Shown: piece after piece, positions 17,301 to 24,994 of the stretch
Layout of the letters: each line of letters starts with the position of its first letter
Numbering within the stretch: position 1 is the stretch's first letter
Source of the DNA: CAUZEO01 sp963578625
GTDB taxonomy: Bacteria; Verrucomicrobiota; Kiritimatiellia; SLOV01
DNA length: 31,426 bases
Direction: 5' to 3'
Assembly (NCBI GenBank): GCA_963578625.1
Contig: CAUZEO010000019.1
Span: forward strand, 1-31,426
Notes under the pieces: generated by a model
The model's database searches: none
The model's input: the letters and a program-made list of their open reading frames with translations, nothing else
Told to the model about the DNA's origin: nothing
Translations under genes and position numbers: made by a program

Positions 17301-17587
17301 CGCACGAATGAATCGGCCCCGACATGGATGGTGACGCCGGAGAGGGCAGGGGAGGGCGAGACCGTGATGGTGCGCCCGGTAACCCTCGAAAGGTAGTCGC
17401 AGAAATCCGCCGCCGCGTCCCCGTCGTCCGGGTGATCGCCGGCGATTACACTCGGCGCCGGACCCTCGGGCGAGACCAGGACCACCTCGACGGCCCGAAT
17501 CCGGCCCTCGAACAGAAGCAGACCGAGACCGACCAGGCACTGGATAACGAACATCGGTTTGCAATGCACCTGCTCCCTGTAAATCAT
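14372..17587 (-). CDS. Large secreted DUF4838 protein with carbohydrate-binding-like C-terminal domains
   Basis: About 1071 residues from an ATG at 17587; ATGs at 17611 and 17554 are also possible. The 17554 start gives the shortest signal peptide (MFVIQCLVGLGLLLFEG), and none has a well-placed Shine-Dalgarno sequence. The N-terminal part resembles the alpha/beta domain that precedes GH67-like barrels (FCDYLSRVTG, GFVIKC, LAGPQAPSSQWAVERFL, GVRWLFPDPEYGEVVP). The DUF4838 core contains HPEWFAFFKGKRQWW, QICTTNPGTVEHAVKYID, SVGQNDGSGWCECDTC and GYDGLGAIAHVTECGGDWSF, and is presumed to be a glycosidase. Around residue 690-830 a CBM4/9-like sandwich appears (LINGSFESGNLEGWEAN, LYCSSTTSTLRQRV). The last 200 residues (DPFDGDYFRADTW ... 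YRLDEINLAR) look like a concanavalin-like domain. Substrate unknown. Confidence 0.85.
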   Translation of the reverse strand: MIYREQVHCKPMFVIQCLVGLGLLLFEGRIRAVEVVLVSPEGPAPSVIAGDHPDDGDAAADFCDYLSRVTGRTITVSPSPALSGVTIHVGADSFVRAQAPELGRIRGDGFVIKCVEAEGRRHLILAGPQAPSSQWAVERFLMNHCGVRWLFPDPEYGEVVPTKPTVTIPDTLSKVYEPDYLSRSNCSMYMFTPRKKYLRLGPIGGPFGSHEIQTIFSTDEFAAHPEWFAFFKGKRQWWKYGNGWQICTTNPGTVEHAVKYIDGYFLKNPDVIAASVGQNDGSGWCECDTCTAFVNSFDPPYTMTERWFHWVNMVAREVAHKHPGKWVESMAYASTSEPPRFPLEDNVAITKTFVLEKEFELAEKWKSVCKSVNLYSYMYGNSFMGFRHYPHAAQEFLQWGYDGLGAIAHVTECGGDWSFDGPKYHYLQALQWDVNADVDAVMRDFCRASYGGASSPMRAFWNLLEVVYDRRPPTPYGETRKRWLFYQWVSWAMNSYVQPNDEFVPYRLTDVDELDRHIAEAIKRAAADSEAVQFRVDRVSDAWRYYRTMIISAAKYYPSAPETAVTSAEAAGHAVQRAREIADMRAERRHYDQQMLRYPQINPRRAGKNFWSWGEALTLFSRETTLIDELCTAVSAYRMRAEGVDSVRSFWREVLPADSLYDHARIQLYMLDHPTLTNVLINGSFESGNLEGWEANASETVARDGARTGNAALYCSSTTSTLRQRVPVKPLERYRLTAYAKYLRESSETAVPAEAILDFYGGGTRIWAEPTRCVLPTIDPAAGWIRLRSTVSVPPGADSLEIKLKRRSAGEHLWDDIAFERILAPPEITDGRLVDPFDGDYFRADTWIQTTDHRYGPETPVVRDGWAEFYLAESHPVNSLARFDDLLAYEEGAGCYRLRFHAATRGGLPEEETLLAVGIQNGPGPISTRATGMFWYFYFSSAKRAEAMMSGYAIQGGSRTASTSQGLGDLRQPVTDLWVTLRFDPGTVEIYAAADGYDESPASLLAEYEHGITNLAADGPVYLKLDTGDYRLDEINLARPDRAGEEMPIRHDQPPPEHDPQRLIMPGVTED

Positions 17588-17641
17588 GGACGCAATCGTA
17601 CCGAAGATCATTCGGATTTACGATTTTGGATTTCAAAGTAG

Positions 17642-17662
17642 CGGAAGTCGCCGAGACTTCCG
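17642..17662. repeat. Small perfect hairpin in the gap between divergent genes
   Basis: CGGAAGTC, five bases (GCCGA), GACTTCCG. It lies about 30-55 bp upstream of the DUF4838 start in the gap 17612-17968. Apart from it I see only the ribosome binding site of the next gene in that gap; an antisense open frame there is a shadow of the propeller gene. Confidence 0.5.
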
Positions 17663-17968
17663 ATCTGCGACGCACAAGCCCGTGGTGGGCAAAATTCTCG
17701 AAAACGAAAGCGATGTTGGAAGATTGTCGTACGAATAACGAATTTTACTCTCCCCTTTCCTGGTCCAGATCATACTCGTAATCGCAACTAGATGCGGCCC
17801 GAGTTGAGGGTGCGAGAGGCCAATTTCTCCCCTGCGGAATGAATTCCGGGCTACGGACAGCGTATTGCACTCTGAGGTAGAAAAGTTGTCGCAAACAGGA
17901 ACGTATAGAGGTGATAGTACTGCACAGAAGTCTACCGGATATCCCGCGAGAAAAAGGTGAGTAAGAAT

Positions 17969-19561
17969 ATGTCGCATAGCTGTCGCTACAAGTTCCTTGT
18001 GATTGATGACCAGGATTTGCTGGAGGTCAACAACCTCCGGCGGAAGACCAACCAGGCCGTCAAGCACCCTGAGCCCGTGCTCAAACTGGACGCTCCATGG
18101 AATACGAATCCCATGGAGATGTTCAACTACAACAACGTTCTCTACGACGAACAGGAAAAGCTCTTCCGGATGTGGTACGTGGTCTGTGGGCAGGAACCGG
18201 ATGAATACTGGGAACGCGGCCGCAAGACGGCCTATGCGACCAGCCGGGACGGCATCCACTGGGAAATGCCGATCCTGAACCGGGTCGAGGTCAACGGATC
18301 CACTGAGAACAATTATCTCATCGGCGAGATGCTGTCGCTCACCTACACCATCATCGATGATCCGAGCGACAATTCAGAGCGCCGCTACAAAATGATCTTC
18401 CAAGTGGAAAGTGGGGAATCGCGCTGGGCGAAAGATCATATGCCCCTGTGCCTCGCCTATTCCGCCGACGGATTGAATTGGGAGCGACCGGTTCACGTCA
18501 ATCCCGTGCTGCGCGGCATCAGCGACGGGGGATGGGGATTTATCTATGACCGGGACCGCCGCATCTACCAGCTATACACCCGGCGAGTGCCTAACGTGCC
18601 GCGCGACATTTCGCTCTATGAAAGTTTCGACCTGGTGAACTGGGAGGACCGGGGGCGGATTCTCGTGCCCGGCGATGAATTGGACCCGCCGGAGATGTTT
18701 AATTTTCAGGCAATGACCCCCTTCTTTTACGAGAATTTTTGCCTGGGCCTACTTAACACGCAATACTCGCTGCCCGCGTCCGAGTCATACGAGATCTTCA
18801 ATGAACCTCCCGCGGATTCTCCCCGGAACAAAATGGGTCATGTCGACGTTCAGCTTGCCTACAGTCGAGATGGGCGGAACTGGTTGCGCCCGGATGACCG
18901 GTCGCCCATCCTGCCCGTCGGCGAGCCTGGCTCGTCCGACGCCGGTGTCATCTTTGTTCCCTCGGCCAATCCCTTCACCATCGATGGCGATACGTACATC
19001 TATTACACCGCGGTACGTTTCCAGCACAACGATCGGACCCAGTCCGCTTACATGAAGGAACATAATTTCGACATGCGAGACGCCACGTCCTGCATGCTTG
19101 CGAAGATGCCCGAAGACCATTGGGTTTCGCTGGACGCAGGCAAAGACGAAGGCAACTTCGTTTGCAAACCTTGGGGCCCGCCCCATGAAATCTTCGTCAA
19201 TGCCGATGCCGAAGGCGGTTCGATCGAGGCGGAGTTGGTCACGCCGTACGGGAAGGTCGTCAACGGCTATTCGCGCAGCGATTGTATTCCGGCCACCGCT
19301 AACGGCAAGGATCAACCCTTGTCCTGGAAACACGGTAAGAGCGCCTGGGAAGAAATCGCACCGAACCACCGCGGCGGCCTGCTGTTCAAGATCTACCTGC
19401 GAAACGCAAGGTTGTATTCCTATACATTCACGCTGCCGGACCCGAACGGACAGCTCCAACGCGATAAAAAGAACGCCCGCTGGTGCGAACACATCAAGCA
19501 CCGTTCCGACAACTGGGGCCGCGGAAGCAATGAACCCGCGATCGGCGTTTCGCCGCGTTGA
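17969..19561 (+). CDS. Beta-propeller glycoside hydrolase-like protein without signal peptide
   Basis: 530 residues from the ATG at 17969, which has AAGGTGAG at a good spacing; a GTG at 17957 overlaps that Shine-Dalgarno sequence and is less likely. There is no signal peptide or membrane segment (MSHSCRYKFLVIDDQDLLEV), so it is predicted cytoplasmic. Blade motifs are SRDGIHWEMP, SADGLNWERP, SFDLVNWED and SRDGRNWLRP, with LYDEQEKLFRMWYVV and RRYKMIFQV between them. The C-terminal sandwich (VNADAEGGSIEAELV, GYSRSDCIP, LLFKIYLRNARLYSYTF) matches the exported homologue at 9520. The family is predicted to act on glycosides. One exported and one cytosolic member suggests sequential handling of a glycan outside and inside the cell, which is inference. 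The catalytic residues are not assigned. Confidence 0.8.
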   Translation: MSHSCRYKFLVIDDQDLLEVNNLRRKTNQAVKHPEPVLKLDAPWNTNPMEMFNYNNVLYDEQEKLFRMWYVVCGQEPDEYWERGRKTAYATSRDGIHWEMPILNRVEVNGSTENNYLIGEMLSLTYTIIDDPSDNSERRYKMIFQVESGESRWAKDHMPLCLAYSADGLNWERPVHVNPVLRGISDGGWGFIYDRDRRIYQLYTRRVPNVPRDISLYESFDLVNWEDRGRILVPGDELDPPEMFNFQAMTPFFYENFCLGLLNTQYSLPASESYEIFNEPPADSPRNKMGHVDVQLAYSRDGRNWLRPDDRSPILPVGEPGSSDAGVIFVPSANPFTIDGDTYIYYTAVRFQHNDRTQSAYMKEHNFDMRDATSCMLAKMPEDHWVSLDAGKDEGNFVCKPWGPPHEIFVNADAEGGSIEAELVTPYGKVVNGYSRSDCIPATANGKDQPLSWKHGKSAWEEIAPNHRGGLLFKIYLRNARLYSYTFTLPDPNGQLQRDKKNARWCEHIKHRSDNWGRGSNEPAIGVSPR

Positions 19562-19654
19562 ACCGTGAAACGAGCAGTACGCTTGTCATCCTGATCGGAA
19601 TACCCTAAACTCTTACAGAGACGGGGAAGCCCCGCGAAAGATCAGAAAGAGTTC

Positions 19655-20446
19655 ATGTCCATGTTAATAATCAGGACTTGTTTATCCCATTCAAAGAGGA
19701 ACGGCCGTTGCACGGGAGGGTTCACGCTCATCGAGTTGTTGGTGGTCGTCGCCATCATTGCGATCCTGGCCGCGCTGCTGCTTCCGGCGATGAAGCAGGC
19801 GAGAGATAAAGCCTTGCGTGCCTCCTGCTCCAGCAATGTTCGGCAATTGTGTATCGGGCTTTCATCGTACGCAAGAGACCACAATGGCGCCAGTCCGCAC
19901 ATGGTTGGCGACAGACGTTTCGGCCCGCGTGCGAGCCATGATCAAAGCAGGATGAAGGCAAGCAATTATATGCGTGGGAACGGCGTCACTGAATGGGGCG
20001 GATTGGGGCTGCTTTGGGAAGGTGACTATGTTAAGCATATCTCGGCCTATCTCTGCCCGGCAGGAGATTACAGCAAGGCCGTCCGGGCAAATAGTTGGCC
20101 GAACGGGCAACCGGCATCGCCCAGTAATCCGGGGCCTTATGGGTCCTACATCATCGAGACCGAATACATGGTCCGCAACCTGCACGGCAGTAGCAGTCAG
20201 AGGTTAGTCGAGCCGGTGTTCGAAGACTACTTGGGAAAAGTAGCGGTGTTCGACTCGACGGCCGGAACGCGCATGCGGCACCGGACCGGGTTCAACTTCG
20301 GCTTCTTCGACGGACATGTTCAATGGTATGATGATGAAATCGGCGACTTCTATTTTATGTGGTGGGATCCGGAGGCCGTGGCGTCCGGCGGTGGCGCTCT
20401 CGTCCGGAGGCGCATGACAACACTCTTCAACGAATGGGATCGGTAG
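19655..20446 (+). CDS. Prepilin-like protein with N-methylation site and H-X9-DG domain
   Basis: 263 residues; the ATG at 19655 follows an AGAAAGAG Shine-Dalgarno sequence. The N-terminus carries a type IV prepilin/pseudopilin signal: a basic leader, cleavage expected between G and F in CTGGFTLIELLVVV, the conserved Glu at +5, then a hydrophobic helix to LLLPAMKQARDKA. The C-terminal part has MRHRTGFNFGFFDGHVQW, an exact H-X9-DG motif typical of large pseudopilin-like families in PVC bacteria. Cys residues (CSSN, YLCPAGD) may form a disulfide. Family members are membrane-anchored and exposed to the periplasm or surface; individual functions are not known. It follows the cytosolic propeller hydrolase on the same strand by 93 bp, so co-transcription is possible. 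Confidence 0.88.
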   Translation: MSMLIIRTCLSHSKRNGRCTGGFTLIELLVVVAIIAILAALLLPAMKQARDKALRASCSSNVRQLCIGLSSYARDHNGASPHMVGDRRFGPRASHDQSRMKASNYMRGNGVTEWGGLGLLWEGDYVKHISAYLCPAGDYSKAVRANSWPNGQPASPSNPGPYGSYIIETEYMVRNLHGSSSQRLVEPVFEDYLGKVAVFDSTAGTRMRHRTGFNFGFFDGHVQWYDDEIGDFYFMWWDPEAVASGGGALVRRRMTTLFNEWDR

Positions 20447-20587
20447 CCCTGCCCTTTGGCCGGAAGTAAGAATTGAATCTGAGAACTCCGCAAGTCAATC
20501 CCCGGCGTAGTACTCAAAACCTTCCTCCTCCAGCACAGGGCCGGCGGGGCCTGGATATGTTGGAGCGACGTGGCCGCGGCACACAGC

Positions 20588-23065
20588 TCAAACGTTTTCG
20601 AGTTCTTCACGCAGGATGACCGCAATGGTATCGCAATCCTCCTTGGTCAAGGCGAGCGGAATCCGCATGTCAAAGGTCGTTCTCAGCACGCCGGCCGTAT
20701 CGGGGACTGGTTGAGATTCAAGATATTGCCAGTGACGAGCCTGGCTGGTGTAGCCCATCGGATTATTGCGCCCGAACCACTTGATGGCCACGCCCCGCGC
20801 CGTGCAGCGATCCGCCAGGACCTGCAGCTGCCGGGTATCGAGACCGGTGATATGGAACTGGATCGAACTGGCAACAAATTGTTCTCCCTCTTTGCGCGGC
20901 GGCACACGGACGTTGTCAATCCGGTTCAGCCGTCTCTCAAGAGCAGCATACAAGGTGTTCCAGCGTTCGCCTCTCGCTGTGATTTCACGAAGCTGCGGCC
21001 GCAGGATGCAGGCAACCAGGTTCGACATGCGTAAACTGAAATTGGGGATGTGGGGCGCAAACCGTTCGAACACCGATCGGGCCGGTGCGCTCCGATGTTG
21101 TTCGTACAGCATATAACTGCCGGCATACAGGATCGCTTTTGCCGCCATCTCGTCATCGTCGGTGACCAGGATCCCGCCCTCGCCGGAGTTGATGTGCTTG
21201 AATGTCTGCGTACTGAAACATCCCACCGCGCCGAATCGTCCGGTAAAGGTTCCTTTCCATTTGGCGCCCATGGTGTGCGCACAATCCTCCACCAGGATCA
21301 GTCCCAACCGGTCGCACAATGACTGCACGCCGGACATGTCCGCGATGTGGCCGCGCATGTGGGTCAGCAGGAATACCTTTGCGCCGGAATCCCGGGCCTT
21401 TTGCTCCAAGTCGTCGAGATTGATCAAATAATCCTCTCTCACCTCCGCCAGCACCGCCGTGGCGCCCGCATGATGAATCGCCCCGGGCACGGGCGCCAGG
21501 TTGAACGCGTTCACCAGCACTTTGTCTCCCGGTTCCACACCGGCCACCTTGAGCCCGAGAAAAATTGCGCTGCCACCGGAGTTGATCCCGACGGCGTACC
21601 GGCTTCCGACATATTCGGCGAATTCCTGTTCGAACAGTGCGGCATGGGGTTCCGTACCGGAAAATTCTCCATAGCGATGCAGCCGTCCGGTCCGCATCAG
21701 ATCCACCGCCTCGGCGATCGCTCCATCGGGGATCGGCCCCGGGTCGCTGAGGTCGATTTTGAGAACCGGCGGTTGATCCCGCTGCCCGGGAGAGTACTTT
21801 TCAAGGCGCGCGTCAGCCGTCAACGCATGGCCCTCCATACCCTCCAGGCGTGAAATGCGTGCCGCCACTGGTGCCACGGCTCTGCAGGCGTCCTTGCTCA
21901 TCCGCTGGTAGGTCAGGGTCTTGATAAATTTTCCCACGTTGAGACCGCCGGAATAGCGCCCCGCGCCCCGGGTGGGCAGGATGTGATTGGGCCCGGCACA
22001 CTTGTCTCCGAACGCCACCGTGGTTTCCTCTCCCAGGAAAAGGGACCCGTAGTTATGCAAGGACGCCGGCCACCAGTCCAGGTCCTCCGCCTGTACGTGG
22101 AGATGCTCGGGCGCATAGTCGTCGCAGATCTGCACCGCTTCCTCCCGGGTATCGGTGAGGACAATCTCGCCATAGTCGTCCCACGCGGGCTGGGCTGCAT
22201 TGCGGGCCACCACGGGAAATCGGCCAATCACTTCCGGCATCAACCGATTCACTTCGGTGGCGACGCGCTCCGAAGTAGTGACCAGCCATACCGGCGAATC
22301 GACTCCGTGCTCAGCCTGGCCCGCAAGGTCGCAAGACACGATTTTGGGATCCGCGGTATCGTCACAGACCACCAGGGACTCGGTGGGCCCGGCGATCACA
22401 TCGATCCCCACTCTGCCGAACAGCACCCGTTTGGCCTCCGCCACGAAGCGATTCCCCGGACCCACAATGATGTCCGCGCGACGGCCGGTAAACAGACCAT
22501 AGGCCAGGGCGGCAATTCCCTGCACGCCCCCCGCGCAAAGAATGTAGTCGGCCCCGGATAAATCCATGGCGTACAGGATCGCGGGGTGGATGCCGCCGCG
22601 TTCCCCCGAAGCGGGTGAGGTGGCGATCACCTGTTCCACGCCGGCCACCTTCGCGGTGGCGACACTCATGATCGCGGACGCGACATGGGCATAGCGCCCG
22701 CCCGGCACATAGCAGCCGGCGGTCTTCACCGGGACGAGCTTCTGCCCGGCTACCAGGCCGTCCATCAGTTCCACTTCGAATTCAAGAAGAGCGTCCCGTT
22801 GATGTCTTGCGAAGTCGCTGACCCGCTCGTGCGCAAAGCGAATATCGTCCTTCACTGTCTCCGGTAGTTGCCGAACCGCTTCGTCGATCTGCTTGCGGCC
22901 GACCACGATATCACCGTCCCAGCGATCCAACCTTCGGCACGCGTCCCGCACCGCGTCCTCGCCTCCCTGCTCCAGGACTCCCAGCATTTCGCTCACCGTG
23001 CGAGCCGTTTCATCGCTGCCGGTTTGCGCAGTTCGGGTGGCTTTTTTGATATAGATAATGGACAT
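20588..23065 (-). CDS. Fusion of histidinol/sulfopropanediol dehydrogenase-type domain with DegT-type PLP aminotransferase
   Basis: 825 residues from the ATG at 23065 (MSIIYIKKATR); an upstream frame extension to 23200 is not conserved-looking. Residues 1-425 form a complete HisD-family dehydrogenase: CYVPGGRY, VGPGNRFVAEAKR, AGPTES, then candidate metal or catalytic residues Q250/H253 (GQAEHG), E320/H321 (APEHL), D354 (FGDKCAGPNH) and H413 (MEGHALTAD), in register with E. coli Q259, H262, E326, H327, D360 and H419. Phrases such as LDWW, GSLFLGEETTV and MSVATAKVAGV resemble the HpsN-like catabolic branch more than biosynthetic HisD. Residues 435-825 form a DegT/DnrJ/EryC1/StrS domain: NSGGSAIFLGL, D594 in VEDCAHTMGA and the PLP lysine K623 in TFKHINSGEGG. 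A dehydrogenase that makes a carbonyl joined to an aminotransferase suggests oxidation followed by transamination. The substrate is unknown. Confidence 0.9.
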   Translation of the reverse strand: MSIIYIKKATRTAQTGSDETARTVSEMLGVLEQGGEDAVRDACRRLDRWDGDIVVGRKQIDEAVRQLPETVKDDIRFAHERVSDFARHQRDALLEFEVELMDGLVAGQKLVPVKTAGCYVPGGRYAHVASAIMSVATAKVAGVEQVIATSPASGERGGIHPAILYAMDLSGADYILCAGGVQGIAALAYGLFTGRRADIIVGPGNRFVAEAKRVLFGRVGIDVIAGPTESLVVCDDTADPKIVSCDLAGQAEHGVDSPVWLVTTSERVATEVNRLMPEVIGRFPVVARNAAQPAWDDYGEIVLTDTREEAVQICDDYAPEHLHVQAEDLDWWPASLHNYGSLFLGEETTVAFGDKCAGPNHILPTRGAGRYSGGLNVGKFIKTLTYQRMSKDACRAVAPVAARISRLEGMEGHALTADARLEKYSPGQRDQPPVLKIDLSDPGPIPDGAIAEAVDLMRTGRLHRYGEFSGTEPHAALFEQEFAEYVGSRYAVGINSGGSAIFLGLKVAGVEPGDKVLVNAFNLAPVPGAIHHAGATAVLAEVREDYLINLDDLEQKARDSGAKVFLLTHMRGHIADMSGVQSLCDRLGLILVEDCAHTMGAKWKGTFTGRFGAVGCFSTQTFKHINSGEGGILVTDDDEMAAKAILYAGSYMLYEQHRSAPARSVFERFAPHIPNFSLRMSNLVACILRPQLREITARGERWNTLYAALERRLNRIDNVRVPPRKEGEQFVASSIQFHITGLDTRQLQVLADRCTARGVAIKWFGRNNPMGYTSQARHWQYLESQPVPDTAGVLRTTFDMRIPLALTKEDCDTIAVILREELENV

Positions 23066-23078
23066 GAGGCGCAATCCG

Positions 23079-23103
23079 TAGCTTGGGCTTCCAGCCCGAG
23101 CGG
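23079..23103 (+). repeat. 19-bp dispersed repeat, copy 2, as a hairpin
   Basis: Positions 23079-23097 equal 9222-9240. Here the sequence extends to AGCCCGAGC, so that GCTTGGGCT-TCC-AGCCCGAGC can pair almost fully. It sits just upstream of the dehydrogenase-aminotransferase start (minus strand). Confidence 0.65.
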
Positions 23104-23165
23104 AGCAAGAGAAGATCATGAAGAAGCGAATGGTAGAGCCCGCTCCTATCATTCTGCTTCCAGGA

Positions 23166-23993
23166 TCACTCCGCGTTCTGAATCGCCACAATGGTTTCAA
23201 TCACCTGCTCCCGGTCCTCCGCCATATTGCCGAAGGCCTGCCAATCTCTGCCGTACTTTTTCTCTTCCAAGCCATGGCTGGGATCGATTCCGGAGCGAAT
23301 CCTCCGAAGTCGCTCCAGCCCCGCTTTTCCCGCGGCCCGTACCCCCGGTGAACTCGCCTCCGCCGCCAAGTGCGCCGCGGCCTCCAGCGTGCGGTCGTTG
23401 TCGCAGGTGATCCGCCTGGGCGCACACCGGCCGAAAAAAACGCAGCGCCCGCACGTGCCCTTCCCAGAGCACCTCGGTGCAGATCCGCGGAAACGCCTGC
23501 ACATGCACCGCATCGGAGTGCGGAAGGCACATCACGAAAAACACGATCTTCTTGAGATTCCCGCCTGCCTTGGCCAATGCATGGCCGAAGTCAACCTGGG
23601 TCTCCCCCGGGCGGTGCACCAGCGGGACAAACTCCTCCCGCCGGGTCTGCTTGATCTCCCGGACCGCCTCCTTTACCCGCGTGTAGCCTCCGCTGTAGCC
23701 CTCGTCCCGAATCCGTTCAAAGATCCGCTTGGCACTGTGGCGCTGCTTCCTGGGCACCACTTGGTCCTGCTTCAGGATCTCGGCGATCCGATCGGACCGA
23801 TTTTCGGTTCCGGCCTCGGCTCGCTGAGTTGATAGCCCGGCGGGCTGCTGTGGCTCAGCATCTTCTCCAGCGTCCTCCAGTGGATCCCGGTCCCTCGCGG
23901 CACCTCCCGCTTCGAGACCCTTTCCTCCTCCACTTGTTGACGAATCTTCGTCCACCATTCCATCTCTGCGTATACCCTTCCTCCTTCGTTCAC
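23166..23993 (-). pseudogene. istA: IS21-family transposase IstA remnant joined to an unrelated C-terminal fragment
   Basis: From a GTG at 23993 the first frame encodes an HTH-type start and GYQLSEPRPEPKIGP. After a shift near 23790 the next frame gives AEILKQDQ, PRKQRHSAKRIFERIRDEGY and VHRPGETQVDFGHAL, which are IstA hallmarks (DDE catalytic core). A further shift at seven A (23434-23440) leads to VFFGRCAPRRITCDN, where IstA similarity stops. The remaining roughly 75 residues (RTLEAAAHLAAEAS ... RSGIDPSHGLEEKKYGRDW ... ETIVAIQNAE, stop at 23166) do not look like a transposase and are probably the end of another gene reached by deletion. No istB is present. The element is inactive. I do not recognise the tail fragment. 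Confidence 0.75.
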
Positions 23994-24104
23994 AATCCCG
24001 AGAAAATACTGGCTTCTCGGGCCACTTACCGAAGGTTTATTGGGGGCGCCGCACTTTTAAACCGCCTTTCCTACCGCCGTACTTTTCGATCGGCGTTTAG
24101 AGCA
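23395..24104 (-). mobile_element. Truncated IS21-type insertion sequence
   Basis: One end is preserved and the other is deleted. On the minus strand the element would begin TGCTCTAAACGCC at 24104, with two terminal repeats before the transposase start. IstA similarity ends abruptly near 23395, so the 3' half of istA, istB and the far end are missing. No target duplication can be identified because one end is lost. Confidence 0.6.
24046..24086. repeat. IS21-type multiple terminal repeats
   Basis: GCGCCGCACTTTT (24046-24058) and CCGCCGTACTTTT (24074-24086) are 28 bp apart, upstream of the transposase start, as expected for the multiple terminal repeats of IS21-family ends. Next to them, CCCGAGAA (23997-24004) and TTCTCGGG (24014-24021) form a hairpin over the istA start region. 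Confidence 0.55.
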
Positions 24105-24638
24105 TTCCTCCAAGTGTCTTTACCATTTGCCCTGGAATGGATGCGGCCGTGAAGGTCCAGCGTCTCCACCAGGACGCCGGCTGTCATCCGCCGGATGTTC
24201 ATCCCCGACCAACTGTGGCCGGGTTGGCGTTGGCGGTCAGGTCCGCGAAATAGCCGGGATCACCCGCTGCATTGAAAACCCCAATACTGAAAAATTTTCG
24301 TTGTGGGTGGTGTTCGCATCTGGAGGCCCGCTTCCGTGGAACGTGACGTGGGCGCGAAGTTCGAATTCGCTTAGCGTTTGCACGGGGAAAGAAAATTCGG
24401 CGGAATTCACGGGCGGGCTGTAGAAGTCCTGGTTGCCGGCCGGGAAAATGCAGCTGCCGCAGGTCAGTTGAAGATCGGTTGCGGGCACCGACCAGATTCC
24501 CACCGGATCCGAGGCAAATGTCCAGCCGGTGGAATTTCCGTCATCAAAGTTTTCGTCGGCCAGGACGGTCTGTGCCGAAGAAAATGCGGAAGCGACGGCA
24601 AGGAGAAGCGTGGCAGAGCAGATTCGTATGAATTTCAC
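24105..24638 (-). pseudogene. Small secreted protein gene, frameshifted and cut by the IS end
   Basis: A GTG at 24638 opens a clear signal peptide (VKFIRICSATLLLAVASAFS, then SAQ). The mature part begins TVLADENFDDGNSTGWTF and runs through FYSPPVNSAEFSF and ELRAHVTFHG, a lectin- or jelly-roll-like beginning. After NFSVLG the original frame stops at 24237, but a one-base shift at GGGGTTTT (about 24278-24285) restores VFNAAGDPGYFADLTANANP. A second shift near 24203 may continue as MNIRRMTAGVLVETLDLHGR up to the IS end at 24104. The gene thus appears decayed and interrupted. Its domain differs from the five-member family. The last segment is less certain. Confidence 0.5.
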
Positions 24639-24639
24639 T

Positions 24640-24849
24640 CTAAAATGAATATAAGACAACCGTAGCCCCAAGGGCAAGTTCACCGCCGATCCGGCCATTG
24701 GATACGATTTTCAGTCCTTGGAAACCAGGCGCGTCATATAGAGGAGGCCATAACCCGGGTACCGGCGCATGGGTGCCTGATCCGGTGAGGTTCTCCTGCG
24801 GTTTGAAGAAGTATCCGACGGTGCCGCTCGAATCGATGGTCATGCCCAA
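24640..24849 (-). pseudogene. C-terminal fragment of an unknown protein
   Basis: An open segment of about 70 residues (GMTIDSSGTVGYFFKPQENL ... GFQGLKIVSNGRIGG ... VVLYSF) ends one base before the GTG of the next fragment. The composition looks coding, but there is no start with a ribosome binding site and the frame closes just upstream of 24865. It reads like the C-terminal half of a secreted beta-rich protein. Possibly it and the fragment at 24638 are parts of a rearranged duplicated gene. Confidence 0.3.
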
Positions 24850-24994
24850 CGTAGAGCCGCAGCAGGATGAGAGAGACTATTCTTCAATCGTTCCGAAACG
24901 AAGTGGACGCAGGCCCGAACTAATCTAAGCGTGGGATTGACTCGGAGAGCCCCGCGCCTACAATGTTCTACCCGTTTGGGACAGATTGCACGAC

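Noticed and set aside
17633..18259. 208-codon minus-strand frame in the gap before the cytosolic hydrolase
   Set aside because: Most of it lies opposite the well-supported propeller gene and the rest is low-quality translation with no motifs.
20588..23065. Annotation as biosynthetic histidinol dehydrogenase (hisD)
   Set aside because: No histidine genes are nearby, the protein is fused to an aminotransferase, and its wording around LDWW and GSLFLGEE fits the HpsN-like branch better, so no his symbol was given.
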